Below, piece by piece: positions 1 through 11,915 of a stretch of 64,000 bases of DNA. The stretch comes from Paramecium sonneborni. Its lineage: Eukaryota > Ciliophora > Oligohymenophorea > Peniculida > Parameciidae. Position numbers and translations under genes: made by a program. The notes under the pieces are model-generated. The model had not been told where the DNA came from and searched no databases. It saw only the letters and a list, made by a program, of their open reading frames with translations. The first letter of the stretch is position 1, and each line of letters begins with the position of its first letter. The stretch is from positions 195,407-259,406 of the forward strand of contig CAJJDN010000093.1 in the NCBI GenBank assembly GCA_905182985.1. Direction: 5' to 3'.

Positions 1-2203
1 AGAATTAGCTACAATTACTGGAGGATTTACATTGATTGAATTGAAAAATGATATTATCTTATTCTATATGTTATTTATACCTTTTAAGTCGCTTGTATAC
101 CATTTAGCAATGGCATTTCTATATCCATCAATATCAATTAATAAAAAGGATGGCATTATTTTTGTTAATACTTTGAGATAACTAAATCTATAGCCTCAAA
201 ACCATTATAAGCAGTATCACTATTAATTTTATATTACAATAAAATAGTCTTTAAAGCTTAAACATTAAATGGAACATCATCAACAAGTAATATTGCTGAA
301 CAATCACAAGATTTTTGGCTTATATTTTGAATTAATTTAAAATCAAGACTCTTATTCATTGATATACAGAATATATCATCACTTTAAGCATTTGAAATTG
401 ATTCATTATCATCTTTAATGAATAACATATCTGAAATGTAAAATGAAATATATGTATATTTTTAGAGAGCAGATTTAATTGAAAATTAATTTTTTCTTGA
501 TTCAATTATTGCCAAGCCTTGAATTAAACGATTTGACATTTTCAATCCAATACCTGAAGATAATTAATTTTGAGTCATCCAATATCCACTTTCTTCAGAT
601 GAAACGGAATGCAATTCTCGAAAAATAAAACTTAATTTTTACTCCGATATCCCAAAACCTTAATCCTTGACTTTTATTTTAATGTATTAATGAGAAAATT
701 TAAACTTATTTTTAAATTGAACTCGAATGTGAGTATTTGAGGGAGAAAACTTTATTGAATTATTTAATAAATTTATGAGAACTTAGATTATTCTTTATTT
801 ATCATTTATCACAATTTAATTTATTAATTTAGTTTTAAAAGTTAAAAGTATTCCTTTACTTTTACATGCTGCTGTGTATAATTACTTTAAATAATCTGCG
901 ATCTCTCTTATATTAAATTTGGAATAGTGATGTACAAATGAATTGGATTGCATTGCTGCATAATCAAGTATATCATTAATTTGAAATAGTAATAACTTAT
1001 TTGAATTTAAAGCAGGATAAACATACTCATGATTCATTTTATCATTCAATTATGATGATAATACTTCTAATAGCTATAATGAACTATTTAAAGGTGTTCT
1101 TAATTCATGAGAAAAGGAATTTAAAATACTATTTTAAAATTTGATAAATTAAGCTAACTCTTTCTTTCTTTCTTTGCTTGACACATTTTAAATTAGAACT
1201 ATTGTAACTTACTCAGATTTATAAAATTATTGTAATAAAGAAATTTTTACTACTTTTGATTTAGATATCCCATTTTTGCTTAATTCTTTGTATTTGTAGA
1301 TAAGATTAAATTATTCTTCCTTTTAATTAAAAATTGCTTAAATAGGATCATCTATCCTTATGCTTGATAAAAAAGCTCTATTTGATTTTTACATATCATT
1401 ATTATTATTTATTTCTTCAGGTCCTCCAATATGATCCAGTAATATCCTATTTGAATTTGAAAATATTACTTAATTAACTAATTTTTTAACTAAAGGCTGA
1501 TTTCTTCATTTGTTTCACAATCAAAATTTTTAAAATATTATTTTGCAAATTAATTACAATATTTTATACTTTATTAATAATCTAAGAGCATTATTCCGAT
1601 AGGCAGATTATCTAGGATCGATAATTCACTATCTAATAATTTTAATGATACTATAAAGTTTGTCTAAGAATTATACTATAGATTATTGTTGTTAGCATCT
1701 GAATTTTGGATAATACTAGATTTCTTCTTTTTAGATTATAAATATTATTTCATCCACAACATACAAGAAATAATGAGCGAAAAAATATTTTAAACTGCTT
1801 CAAATATATCATTTTCCCAATTAAATATTACTCTAAAGACTTAAGAGATTATAAGTAAAATTCTAAAAGCTTTATTTAGTTTAATCTCTATATCTAATTC
1901 ACTACTTAAAATCTGGGTTAATACCAGAAATAAGAAATCAAAATTTGTTTACTATAAAATTTATTGGGCATTGATAAAAGAAATAAGATAAACTATTTTT
2001 CTTCTTAAAAAAGGTTTAATTAAAAATACACTGCTTGCAATTATCTATCCAATAGTTATAGTCAATTGCAATTTATTCATGTCTGAGTTGAAAACTATCA
2101 ATTATATCAAGATTAGAATTCCACTTATTAGTAATGCAATTGATATTAAGAATGAATTATCCATAATTGTTTTAAACTGATTATTAATATTTAATATTTA
2201 CAT
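1..2203 (-). CDS. Hybrid histidine kinase 1, C-terminus cut by window edge
   Basis: Sensor kinase that should autophosphorylate a histidine and pass phosphate to its own receiver. Reading from the ATG at 2203 (a second in-frame ATG is at 2164) gives a strongly hydrophobic N-terminus with several membrane segments and then a linker. The HisKA H-box SHELRTPLN follows, with its His codon at 1107-1109. The INDILDYA helix, an N-box (LLNNSIKF) and a G-box (DQGFGI) come next. A receiver begins with LLVDD near 280 and has LILMDIEMP with the acceptor Asp at 123-125. A 23-nt intron ending AAG just after GIQATQK keeps the frame open to VIVANS. The receiver runs past position 1. It lies only 52 bp downstream of kinase 2 and points the same way. 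Confidence 0.9.
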
Positions 2204-2254
2204 AAAATCAGAATCTTACAATCAATTTTATGCTAGTATATTTTAACTTATGTT

Positions 2255-4555
2255 TCACCTTAAATATTTTTCTAAGATGTACTGTAAACTCATTTTGGTG
2301 ATTGGTTTTGGCAATACATCACTCATAAAGCATCTCTAACTCATTTGAACACATTCTTAATTATCATAAGCTGAACACATTACTATTGTAGTCTAATCAC
2401 TTTGGTCTCCAAGAATCTACTTAATTTTAAGAGAAGCTTCAAATCCATTTTATTTAGGCATTTCAATATCCATTAAAATTAATGAATAATAAGGATGACA
2501 ATTGTTATTCTTAATTCTTGATTTAATAAGATCTATTGCTTATTATCCATCATAGGCACTGTCTGCTTGACAATTCAATTCATTTAAAATCATTTTTAAA
2601 GCATGATGATTAAAAGGTATATCATCAACGATTAATATTTTATTACATTTACAAATTATTTATTTAATAAATTTAAATTCTCTTGTTGTCAATTAACTTA
2701 ACTATCTACTAATTTAAGCATCTTTTAAATTTATTTCTGATACTTAACTCTTATTTTCCTCCAAAAAGTCTTCAATAGTAAAGGAAATGATTGTGCCTTT
2801 ATTCAAAGTTGAATTTATTTTTAAACCTTTTTTTAAAGATGATAATCCTAAAATCAATCTATTTGCTACTTTCAATCCTAATCCAACATGAAATTGATTA
2901 TATTCGTTTTCTTAATTGTCTTATTCAATATTCATTTAGAGCTAACTTAGCTATTCTTATGATAAACCTAATCCAGTATCAATCACTTAAATTAAATACA
3001 TATTATTTTTTATATCTGATACTCTTAAGACGATCTCTCCATATTATTAAGTAAATTTGATTGAATTATTTAAAAGATTTACAATTACTTGTTTCAATCT
3101 TTTGTAATCATTATTTATCATTTGTTTATCTTCTGAAGAATTTGTTTCTAATTTTAATTCTATTTTTTTTTATTTACAAGCTGACAAATATATTGAAATA
3201 CAATCTTATAATAAATCTTCTAAATAAAATAATGAAAAATCCCAATTAAAATCATTTATCTCAAATGATGCATAATCAAGTATGTCATTAATTTAACATA
3301 GCAATAAATCAGTTTGCCATTTTATTGGTTTTAAAATATTTTCTTATAGATCTGAATCCACTTTCAACATAACAACTTCCAATAATTGTTGTATACAATT
3401 TAAGGGTGTTTTTAATTCATGAGAGAATGAATTTAACAATTAATTCTAAAAAATATGCTTGCTTTTTTAATCTAATTTTCCTATTTTAGAAGTTTCATCT
3501 AATAAATTAATTAAAATTTAATAATGATGCTTCGTAAAATGAAATCGAAAGCATCTTTTTTTTCCTTTATAATTGAATTGGATTCTATATTTGTTCTTTT
3601 GAATATATATTATATTACATCCATTAATTATTATGAGTATGGAACAAAATCATTTTGCTGATGCAATATACTATTGATAGGATCGATTTATTTAAGAAAG
3701 TTATCATCTAAATGTGGTAAGCTCACTCTCTACTTCTAATTGAATTTGGATAATAATTAATGGATTCTAGTTTAACTGGGTCTTGTTAGATTTCCCACAC
3801 TTGTAATTTTGTCGTTAATACATCTTTTAATAAATTTTAAATTCTTACTTCTTCAACAGTTCTTTTATAATAATAACAACATTATCCTCTGTAATTTGAG
3901 TATTTGAAGCTCTTTCTAATAAAGCTCTTGCTCTTTTATTCATATATTAAAAATCATGATCTTATGTTAACACAACTAATCCAATTGGTAAATGATCGAA
4001 AATTTGTATTTCATTATTTCTTGATGTTTATGTTTTGTTTGTATATATTCTTTAAAATTCATTGATTTTTGGAGTAACCAATTCTAAATCTAAAGACTTC
4101 GTAAATTATTCTTTACTCTTTATATAATAGTAAGCAATGATGCTAAGTGCATAGATAAATGTAGTTGTAATTGCAAAGTAAAATTTAGAATTGTAAGCAT
4201 CAAATGAAATAATTATCTTAATTATGGATGAAAATAGTAATTCCAATAAAATTGGTAATTCAAAAGTGGAATTATTTTTAATCAATTGATAAGCCAAATA
4301 AATCCAACTCAATTAATAATGAAAATGTTAAAATTCCATTTTATTATATTAAGAGTTTTCTTATATTACAAGTATTAGTATAAATTGAATGAATTACTAA
4401 AGTTTAGTTTATTTCAAAATACAAATTAGTATTGCAAATAATAAAATGGAACCATAGATGGATAAGGATATGTATTCTTTGAAAATTGCATTAATCACTA
4501 TTCCTGCTGTAGAATTGCATATAATCTAAATTATTATTAATTTATGTTTAATCAT
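2255..4555 (-). CDS. Hybrid histidine kinase 2
   Basis: About 766 residues, apparently intronless (2301 nt, divisible by three). The N-terminus is hydrophobic with several membrane helices up to about residue 150, followed by a PAS-like linker whose family I cannot confirm. The H-box SHELKTPLN has its His codon at 3419-3421. A HATPase region follows with an N-box near 3060. The C-terminal receiver has LILMDIEMPKQNG (Asp codon 2468-2470), then VMCSAYDN and the conserved LPKP lysine loop. The TGA stop is at 2255-2257. Gaps to kinase 1 (52 bp) and kinase 3 (77 bp) are very short, typical of a tandem duplication in a compact ciliate genome. The stimulus cannot be read from the sequence. Confidence 0.9.
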
Positions 4556-4631
4556 TAATAATTAAATTAATTCAGAAAATAGATATGATTCAAAGCTTTT
4601 TGTTATAAAAATAAGAAATAATGATACAATT

Positions 4632-6899
4632 TCATTTAATAAATATATTTAGAATATGAAGCAAATTACTCCTCTAAATAGGTTTTGGTAAATAATCATC
4701 TATCATACATTATTTAGCAATTAATCTACTTTCCAAATTATCATATGCTGTGCACATAACAATTTTAGTTTAATTTTGATTTTTCTCAAGTAATTCTGCA
4801 ATTTTCATAGCAGAATCAAATCCATTCATTTTTGGCATTTCTATGTCCATTAAAATTAATTAATAATAAGGATGACATTTATTATTCTAAAGCCGTTTGT
4901 TTACACATTAAAATGCTTCTAAACCATCAAAAGCATGATCACATAACTAATTAAAAGCACTTAACATGATTTATAAGGCTTAATGATTAAATGGAATATC
5001 ATCAACAACCAAAATTTTAGGGCATTTACATTTTAAAGCAGATATAAATTTATATTCTGAATTCGTCATTGTAGAGATATTACAATGAAGAGTTTTAGAC
5101 GCTCTTGATTGACAATCTATTTCTTATTCCTCAATTTAATCTTCTATGTAAAACGAAACATTCGTTTTTTAATTTTAAATGGATGATATTTTTATTCTAT
5201 TGTATCCTTTAATGAAAGATCTAACTTATTTATTAGCTACTTTTAAACCTAATCCAATACACTTTGAAGTAGTGGCATCAAAATAATCGTTATTTTAATC
5301 AAGAACATGATTTATTAATGATAATTATGTTTAAGCGAAACCTATGCCGTTGTCTTTAATTTTTATTTTTATCAATTTTTTATCAATTTAAATTTTTTCT
5401 TTGGCTTGAATGGTTATATTTCCTTTTTAAGAACAAAATTTTATTGAATTGTTAATAAGATTAACTAAAACTTATTTGATTCTCATATAATCATTACGTA
5501 TAGGAGAATAAACAGTGTTTTTAATATTTAAATTGATATTTTTTAATTTACATCCTTATTAATACATTTCAAGACATTGATTAAAGAGTTGATCAAGTGT
5601 AAATACTGAATAAAAAGAATAAAAATTATCAGTTTCCATTGAAGCATAATCTAGAATATCATTAATTTAACATAAAAGTAAATCATTTTGATGAAAAACC
5701 TAATATAAACACTTTAACTGCTCTTCGTTTTATTATTTTTCAATTAAACTTTCTAATAATTATTGAGAACAATTAAGAGGAGTTCTTAATTCATGAGAAA
5801 AAGAATTCAGTAATTAATGTTGAAATCTGAATCGTTTTTCTTAATTTTGTTTTTAGATTTTAGATGTAACATCTAAGATTAAAATGATTATTATATTTGG
5901 TAGTTCTTATTTTTAAATTTAAAATTTGACACTTCTTATTTTTCCTTAAGATTAATAATTAGTAATGAGTTTACTCTAATAAATTTAAATGAATATGTTA
6001 CAGTCATAATTGAGGATCCTTTTTGATTATTGATGATATGTTCTAAAGGACTTAATTAAATATCATGATTTTAATCAAGATTTTTTAAATTCTATGGATT
6101 AATCAATTTGGAAACTTATTTTTCAGATTTGCTTAAAGGGGAATTTTTTTAGCTTATTAAACTAATTAGTGAATAAAATTGATTACTCTTTTAAAACTGA
6201 ATTTATAAGATCAACAATATTATCTTCATTAGGTTTAATTCCAGTTAAACCAAAGATTTAATCTGAAGCTTTTTCATTTATGTGTTAGAATTCATATTTA
6301 CAAGTAAGTAAAACTACGCCATGAGGAATGATATCTAAAATAACAAAATCAGAGCATAAAGTATTCATTGATCTTCTTGTTGTTAAGAATCTATGAAAAT
6401 CTTCACTAATAACTTTTTATGAGCTTTAAAACATTTCTGTGTTGTTCTATTTTATATGATTTTAGTATTCATAATAAAAATAACAAGCAGTGAAACTTAA
6501 TACTCCTTACATATGTATGATTGATTGATATGTATCATTTTTCCAAAGTCTCCAAATTTGAAATATAGAAGTAAGTATTATAATTATACAATGAAGTAAT
6601 CGTATAATTTTATGAGTTTTTAAGAATTTTCTTGTAAAAATGAACCAACCTAAAAAATGTATAAATATGTATGACGAATTGATATAAATAAGTCCAATTA
6701 TGAATATATTGAGAGACAAAAGAGTTTAAATAATGAAAATTAGTTTCTTTTTATTCCTAAAAATAAAAAATAATATTATGGTAGTCATAAGTAATCCTTC
6801 AATTATTAGTTTAAAAATATTTAGTTCTAAGCAATAAACAACAATAGACAGTAAGGCATGTATAAAGAAGAAGGATATAAGGATTTATTCGGTATTCAT
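4632..6899 (-). CDS. Hybrid histidine kinase 3
   Basis: About 755 residues in one uninterrupted frame (2268 nt). It starts MNTEQILISFFFIH, and the first roughly 160 residues form four or more membrane helices. The H-box SHELRTPLN has its His codon at 5793-5795. A histidine-kinase ATPase region follows (about 5250-5650). The C-terminal receiver has LILMDIEMPKMNG (Asp codon 4845-4847), VMCTAYDN and LPKPIQ. The N-terminal membrane regions of kinases 1-3 differ in sequence while the catalytic parts are very alike, so their inputs may have diverged. It is divergent from the dehydrogenase at 7036, with 136 bp between the two start codons. Confidence 0.9.
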
Positions 6900-7035
6900 A
6901 AATATAATTGAAATATAATCTAAGTTAATTAATATAAGAATGTTATTATAATATAATATAAAAAAGTGATAATTTATTTTTAGAAATGAAAAAATTCTGT
7001 GTATAAGTATTCTATTTTAATTTTAATAAAATAAT

Positions 7036-7846
7036 ATGTAACTTGATTGTAAAACGGTGGCAATAGTAACAGGTGGAGCATCAGGATTAGGATTGGCAAC
7101 AGTTGAATTGTTAAATTAAAAATAATGTAAAGTGGTGGCAGCAGATTTTAATGAGGTTAGAATATAAAAATAATTTATAAGGAGAAAGGTTAAGAGTTAA
7201 TAAAGAGATTTGAGAACGGGAATGTAAAATTTTTTAAGGTTGATGTTCAAAATGAAGATGAAATAAAGAAATTAATAGAATTCACAGTGAAAGAATTTGG
7301 ATAGATAAATTTAGTAGTGAATTCTGCTGGGATTCCATCTGCTTAAATGACAGCAACTAGATCAAGTGTTGCATCAACATCTGAAATGAATATATTATTG
7401 TAGATTAATGTAATTGGCACATTTAATGTTTGTAAATATGCAGCTTAACATATGATCAAATCTTAAGTTAAAGGAGTTATAGTGAATGTTGCAAGCTTAG
7501 CTGGAATAGAAGGATAAAGAGGTTAAGTAATTTATTCAGCATCAAAAGGAGCGGTGATTGCTATGACATTACCTATGGCAAGAGATTTGGGTAAACATGG
7601 AATCAGAGTTGTTACTATAGCACCAGGAGTAAAACTTTATTATCATATATTTATTAGATTATATATACACCTATGTTTGAAATGATCTAACCTAAAATTA
7701 AAGAATAATTGTCATAACAAGTAGCTTTAGGAAGATTAGGAGCAGCTTAAGAATTTGCATAATTAGTCGAAATGATATACTAATCATAGTATTTAACGGG
7801 GTGTGTATTACGTTTAGATGGAGGATTACGCGTGCCTCATTTATGA
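7036..7846 (+). CDS. HSD17B10-like short-chain dehydrogenase, copy A
   Basis: NAD-dependent short-chain dehydrogenase resembling type II 3-hydroxyacyl-CoA dehydrogenase (HSD10), a mitochondrial enzyme of branched-chain and fatty-acid oxidation that is also part of animal RNase P. Seen: the Rossmann motif [23 protein letters not shown], the catalytic [14 protein letters not shown], and the APG loop followed by TPMFE. It ends [12 protein letters not shown]. Two introns restore frame: 7156-7181 (26 nt, GTT...AAG) and 7629-7657 (29 nt). The length of about 251 residues is normal for the family. There is no obvious targeting presequence. It is followed after 33 bp by copy B on the same strand. Confidence 0.9.
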
Positions 7847-7879
7847 TTAATATTATTAATAAATCAGACGTCATTATTA

Positions 7880-8706
7880 ATGAAATTAGATCAGAATACT
7901 GTTTGCTTAGTCACAGGAGGAGCTTCTGGCTTAGGATTAGCTACTGTTTTAGCTTTATTAGCAAAAGGATGTAAAGTTATGATTGCTGATTTTAATTAAG
8001 TAAATTTGTATTCTTATTCTAATAAGGAAGCTGGAGATAAAATTCTATAGGAATAGAATACACCAAATTTAAAATTTTTTAAGACTGATGTTTCAAATGA
8101 AGAAAATGTAATTCAATTAATCAAATACACAGTAAATGAATTTGGAGCAATTCATATTGTTGTTAATTCAGCTGGTGTCATCTCTGCTGGATACTTAGTT
8201 ACACCCAAAGGAACTATTCCTGTTGATGAAATGATGAGAGTCTTAAAAATTAATGTTGTTGGAACTTTTAATGTAACGAAGCATGCAGCTGTAGAAATGA
8301 TAAAATAAGAACCATAAGGAGAATTTAAAGAAAGAGGTGTAATAATTAATGTTGCCAGTCTTGCAGGGATCGAAGGATAAAAAGGATAGACAGTTTATTC
8401 TGCAAGCAAAGGTGCTGTAATAGGAATGACATTACCCATGGCAAGAGATTTAGGAAAATATGGAATAAGAGTAATGACTTTGGCACCAGGAGTAATATTT
8501 TGTATAATAATTTTAAGGTATTTCAAACTCCAATGGGGCATAATTTATCAGAAAAAGTGTTAGCTCCTTTAAGAAAATCTGCTGCTTTGGAAAGATTTGG
8601 TTAACCTTCTGAATTTGCTGAATCTGTAATTGGAATTTGTTAATGTTCATATTTAACAGGAGAAGTAATTAGATTAGATGGTGGAAGTAGATTACCTAAT
8701 TTCTGA
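7880..8706 (+). CDS. HSD17B10-like short-chain dehydrogenase, copy B
   Basis: Second HSD10-like enzyme, about 257 residues. Seen: [47 protein letters not shown], and APG followed by VFQTPMGH. The tail is [13 protein letters not shown]. Introns are at 8000-8026 (27 nt) and 8492-8517 (26 nt), both ending AAG and at the same protein positions as in copy A. This points to tandem gene duplication after the introns were in place. Copy B keeps the longer substrate-loop segment (GYLVTPKGT...) as in animal HSD10, whereas copy A has a shorter, different one, so substrates may differ. It is convergent with VPS18, with 47 bp between the stop codons. Confidence 0.9.
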
Positions 8707-8753
8707 GTATGCAATAAAAATTAATTTTTAATATTGTTTATTATATAATTTAT

Positions 8754-11700
8754 TCATATACTCCATGTATCTTTCTCTCTTGCATCCAATTCAAATCCAA
8801 ATTGAATAGAATCAACAACTTTAGGTCCACAAAATATACATTCACTAGCAACAATTTTATCGAATTTCTCTTTTGTTTCTCTTAATAACTTTTCTTCATC
8901 TGGAGTTAATGTTGATTATGGTCTCTATTCTTATTTTGCTCCTCCAAAAATATTCATTATTTAAAAGAATGATTAACCATCTAATCAATTTATATATATT
9001 TTATATTTTACCTTATTATTTTTTACTAGCATTCTAATTTGGATTAGATTTTACTAAAATAGATTACATTGTCATATCATGTGTCTCTATTTAATGAATA
9101 TTTGGTTAATGTTGAGGGAGTGATTTAATCTTTGTAACTATACAATCCTAAATTATATAAAATTATTTTACTTTATGAAATCCATGATTACATGGAAATA
9201 TATAAAATGTATCATTGAATAATTATTTAGCACAATGATCACATTTCTATTGTGTATCAATTATTAAAAATTTATTCTTTGTCATTTTTAATTCATTCTT
9301 TAATTAATCAGAATTAGATGATAGTTTTTTCATTTCATCTTTTAATTTCTCAATCTCTTCATTATACTTTTTAAGAGAATTACAAATCTCATCTTTAAAT
9401 TATTCTATTTTAATATTTTCATTAAAATGAGGAAGAAGATCTTCAATTTTTATTAATTGACTATTTTTTGTAAGTTCAATCACCTTATCAATATCTTAAT
9501 TTTAAGATAATAATCTTTCAGCTATCATCATCCATAATTTCTTCTTTTTCTCATCATCATCTTCAGGTTTTTATGCATATTCTTTTGCTTTCTCTATCAT
9601 TCCATAATCTAGAGCTAAAGTAACAGATTCAGTATAAAGAGACATCATTCCATATATAGTGATTTGAGCATCTATACAACTTGCTTGTTTAAATAATCTT
9701 AATGCAAAATCTAAATCAAAATTTACTTTTTCTGTTTTTTTTAATAAAGCCTCTTATTCCTATAAATAATAATTAAGCTTTTCTTTCTATAAAGGTTAAG
9801 TTAAGAAAAATATTAATATATTGTGTATACTTTTATCAGCGCAATCTAATTTATTAATTGAATGCTCTAAGAATCTAATTCCGAATTCTCTTTTATCAAC
9901 AGGGATATTCATGAGACCACCTATTATTTTAGTTTAATCAAATTTTTTTATATTCTTTTATAAAATATCTAATGTTTATTCTGGTTCATGTCTCATAAGA
10001 ATAAATGAGTATTTCTAAATAATTTCCATTGAACTCTTTTCTTTAACATTATTCAAATTTTTAATTGCCTCCTTATAATTTTCTTCATTGATATAATGTT
10101 AAATAATCATTTCATAATTATTATTTAGTTTAGCATATTCAACACAATTTTATAATCTACCATGACTTACCATTATTTAATAAACTAAATTTTAATCTAA
10201 TTCTGCTTTATATGTTTTGAGAAAGTTATCAAGATCTTCATTTAATTAATTTAACTATTATTTCTTTTCTTTAATATCTTTATCTCTTTAAATATCAGTT
10301 TCATATGATCTTGTTTCATGTATTAACTTTTCTTATTCATTTAATCTATATATTAATAATTCTGAAAGCCATCCTAAAACTAATGTTCTTTCAGTTTCTC
10401 CCTTCAAATTATTAATTAAATGTTTGAGATATTATTCTAATCCAATTCTTGCTTTCATATCATCACAATTTAAAAATTTCAAAAAAATCTCTTCAAAGTT
10501 TTTTGAGGACTTTTGATAGTATTAAGCAGCTTCATTATATTTCTTTTAGGAAAATAATTGATCACCACATAATCCAGCAATATATTGAGTATATTCTGAA
10601 TTATACTTATTAGATATTTCATATGCAGCTACATACATTTTTTAATCCATTAATAACTTCCATGCTTCTTTGTCTTCATCTTCAGTTTCAATTTTACAGA
10701 AAGTTCTTTCAGAGAATATCCAAAATACTTTATCATCCTTTTCATATTACATACCCATAATTCTACCCATACTTCTGAGTTCATATTTTTAGACTTCTTA
10801 CTAGGTTATTTTACTAAAAATGGTCAAAGAATCAGCACTAAGAATAAAGTAATGAAAGTCTGTTAATCCAATCTGTACTGGCATTTCTGAATAATTGTTC
10901 ACACTTTTTAATTGTTTAGCTTATTGTAATATTGATTCATTTAAATCTTTTTCAGGAAGAGTAAATAAATTTAATGCTTTTCCATTTGTAAAGAGAAATG
11001 AATTCTTTTTTGAAGATACAGCCAATAAACTAGTATGATAACGTGATGGTTATGATTCTGCTCTTGCTACACTTTAAGGATCTTTGTATTTAGTAAATAA
11101 AATGCTAAGACTATTTAATCCATAAAAGAAAAATAAACTAAAATTAGTTGATACAACTACACATGAGTATTTGTTATTATCATACATCACAGTAAATTGT
11201 TCAATTTAATTAATTTATCTTTCATTAGGAATGGTAACCATTAACTTTGCTTCTTCTTCTCTTACATCTCCTTATCTACAATCAATTCTATATATATATA
11301 TTTTTGAATCTTTTGTAGCTAATAGAATTTCATGAGTATCAGTTTCATCACATTAATCATCCCAACCAATACATTTAATCTATTTACCCTTTAATTATTC
11401 CATTGATCTAATTTTCTCTGATCTTACATTTATATAAAAACTTTCTCCATTATCTGACACTATCAAAGCATGTGGTCCGAATAAAAATAATTTCTCCAAT
11501 ATTATATCCTTTCTCTCATTCTTTTTACTTCCAAGTAATTTCCCTGTCAATCCACCTTATTGAACTTCTGGCAATTCCATTTATACACAATAATCATCCT
11601 TATCTGGTCTCCATCTATATATATTATTCTATCTTGTTATTATCACAAACATTTTTGAAGATATTCCTGCTTACTTTATTTATTCATTCTTTGGAAAATT

Positions 11701-11845
11701 TGGAATATCAAATGGCTTATTCACAAATAAATCAACTCTTCTTATTTCTTCCTTATCAAATCCAACATCTTCAGGCTTTATATTTTAACTTATATATTTA
11801 TACCTAATCCATATGATCATCATTTATCCATTAGTTATCATCCAT
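8754..11845 (-). CDS. VPS18: Vacuolar sorting protein 18, HOPS/CORVET core
   Basis: About 1000 residues. Vps18 (Pep3/deep orange) is the scaffold of the HOPS and CORVET complexes that tether late endosomes and lysosomes, or food vacuoles here. The N-terminal half reads as a beta-propeller-like region (FVIITRQNNIYRW, EILLATKDSKIYIY). The middle is a clathrin-repeat-type alpha solenoid with LEQYLKHLINN and YNEAAQYYQKS. The C-terminus is a RING-like zinc motif KCDHC...FYIFPCNHGFHKDC followed by CIFCG. Introns seen are one of 28 nt after the first 14 codons and one of 24 nt inside the RING (between HK and DC). The total length implies at least one more. Identification rests on the overall order plus the RING. 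Confidence 0.85.
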
Positions 11846-11915
11846 TCTACCTTATAACATTTTATTTATAATTTATATTATTCAATACTTTTCAAATACT
11901 AATCAATCAATATTA

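Noticed and set aside
38..110. A 17-nt intron in histidine kinase 1
   Set aside because: A 23-nt intron from the same donor ending AAG restores the same frame and fits the size range of the other introns.
2791..3249. Open frames on the plus strand over the histidine kinase 2 region
   Set aside because: They are complements of the HATPase and receiver region of the minus-strand kinase and have AT-driven Leu/Ile composition only.
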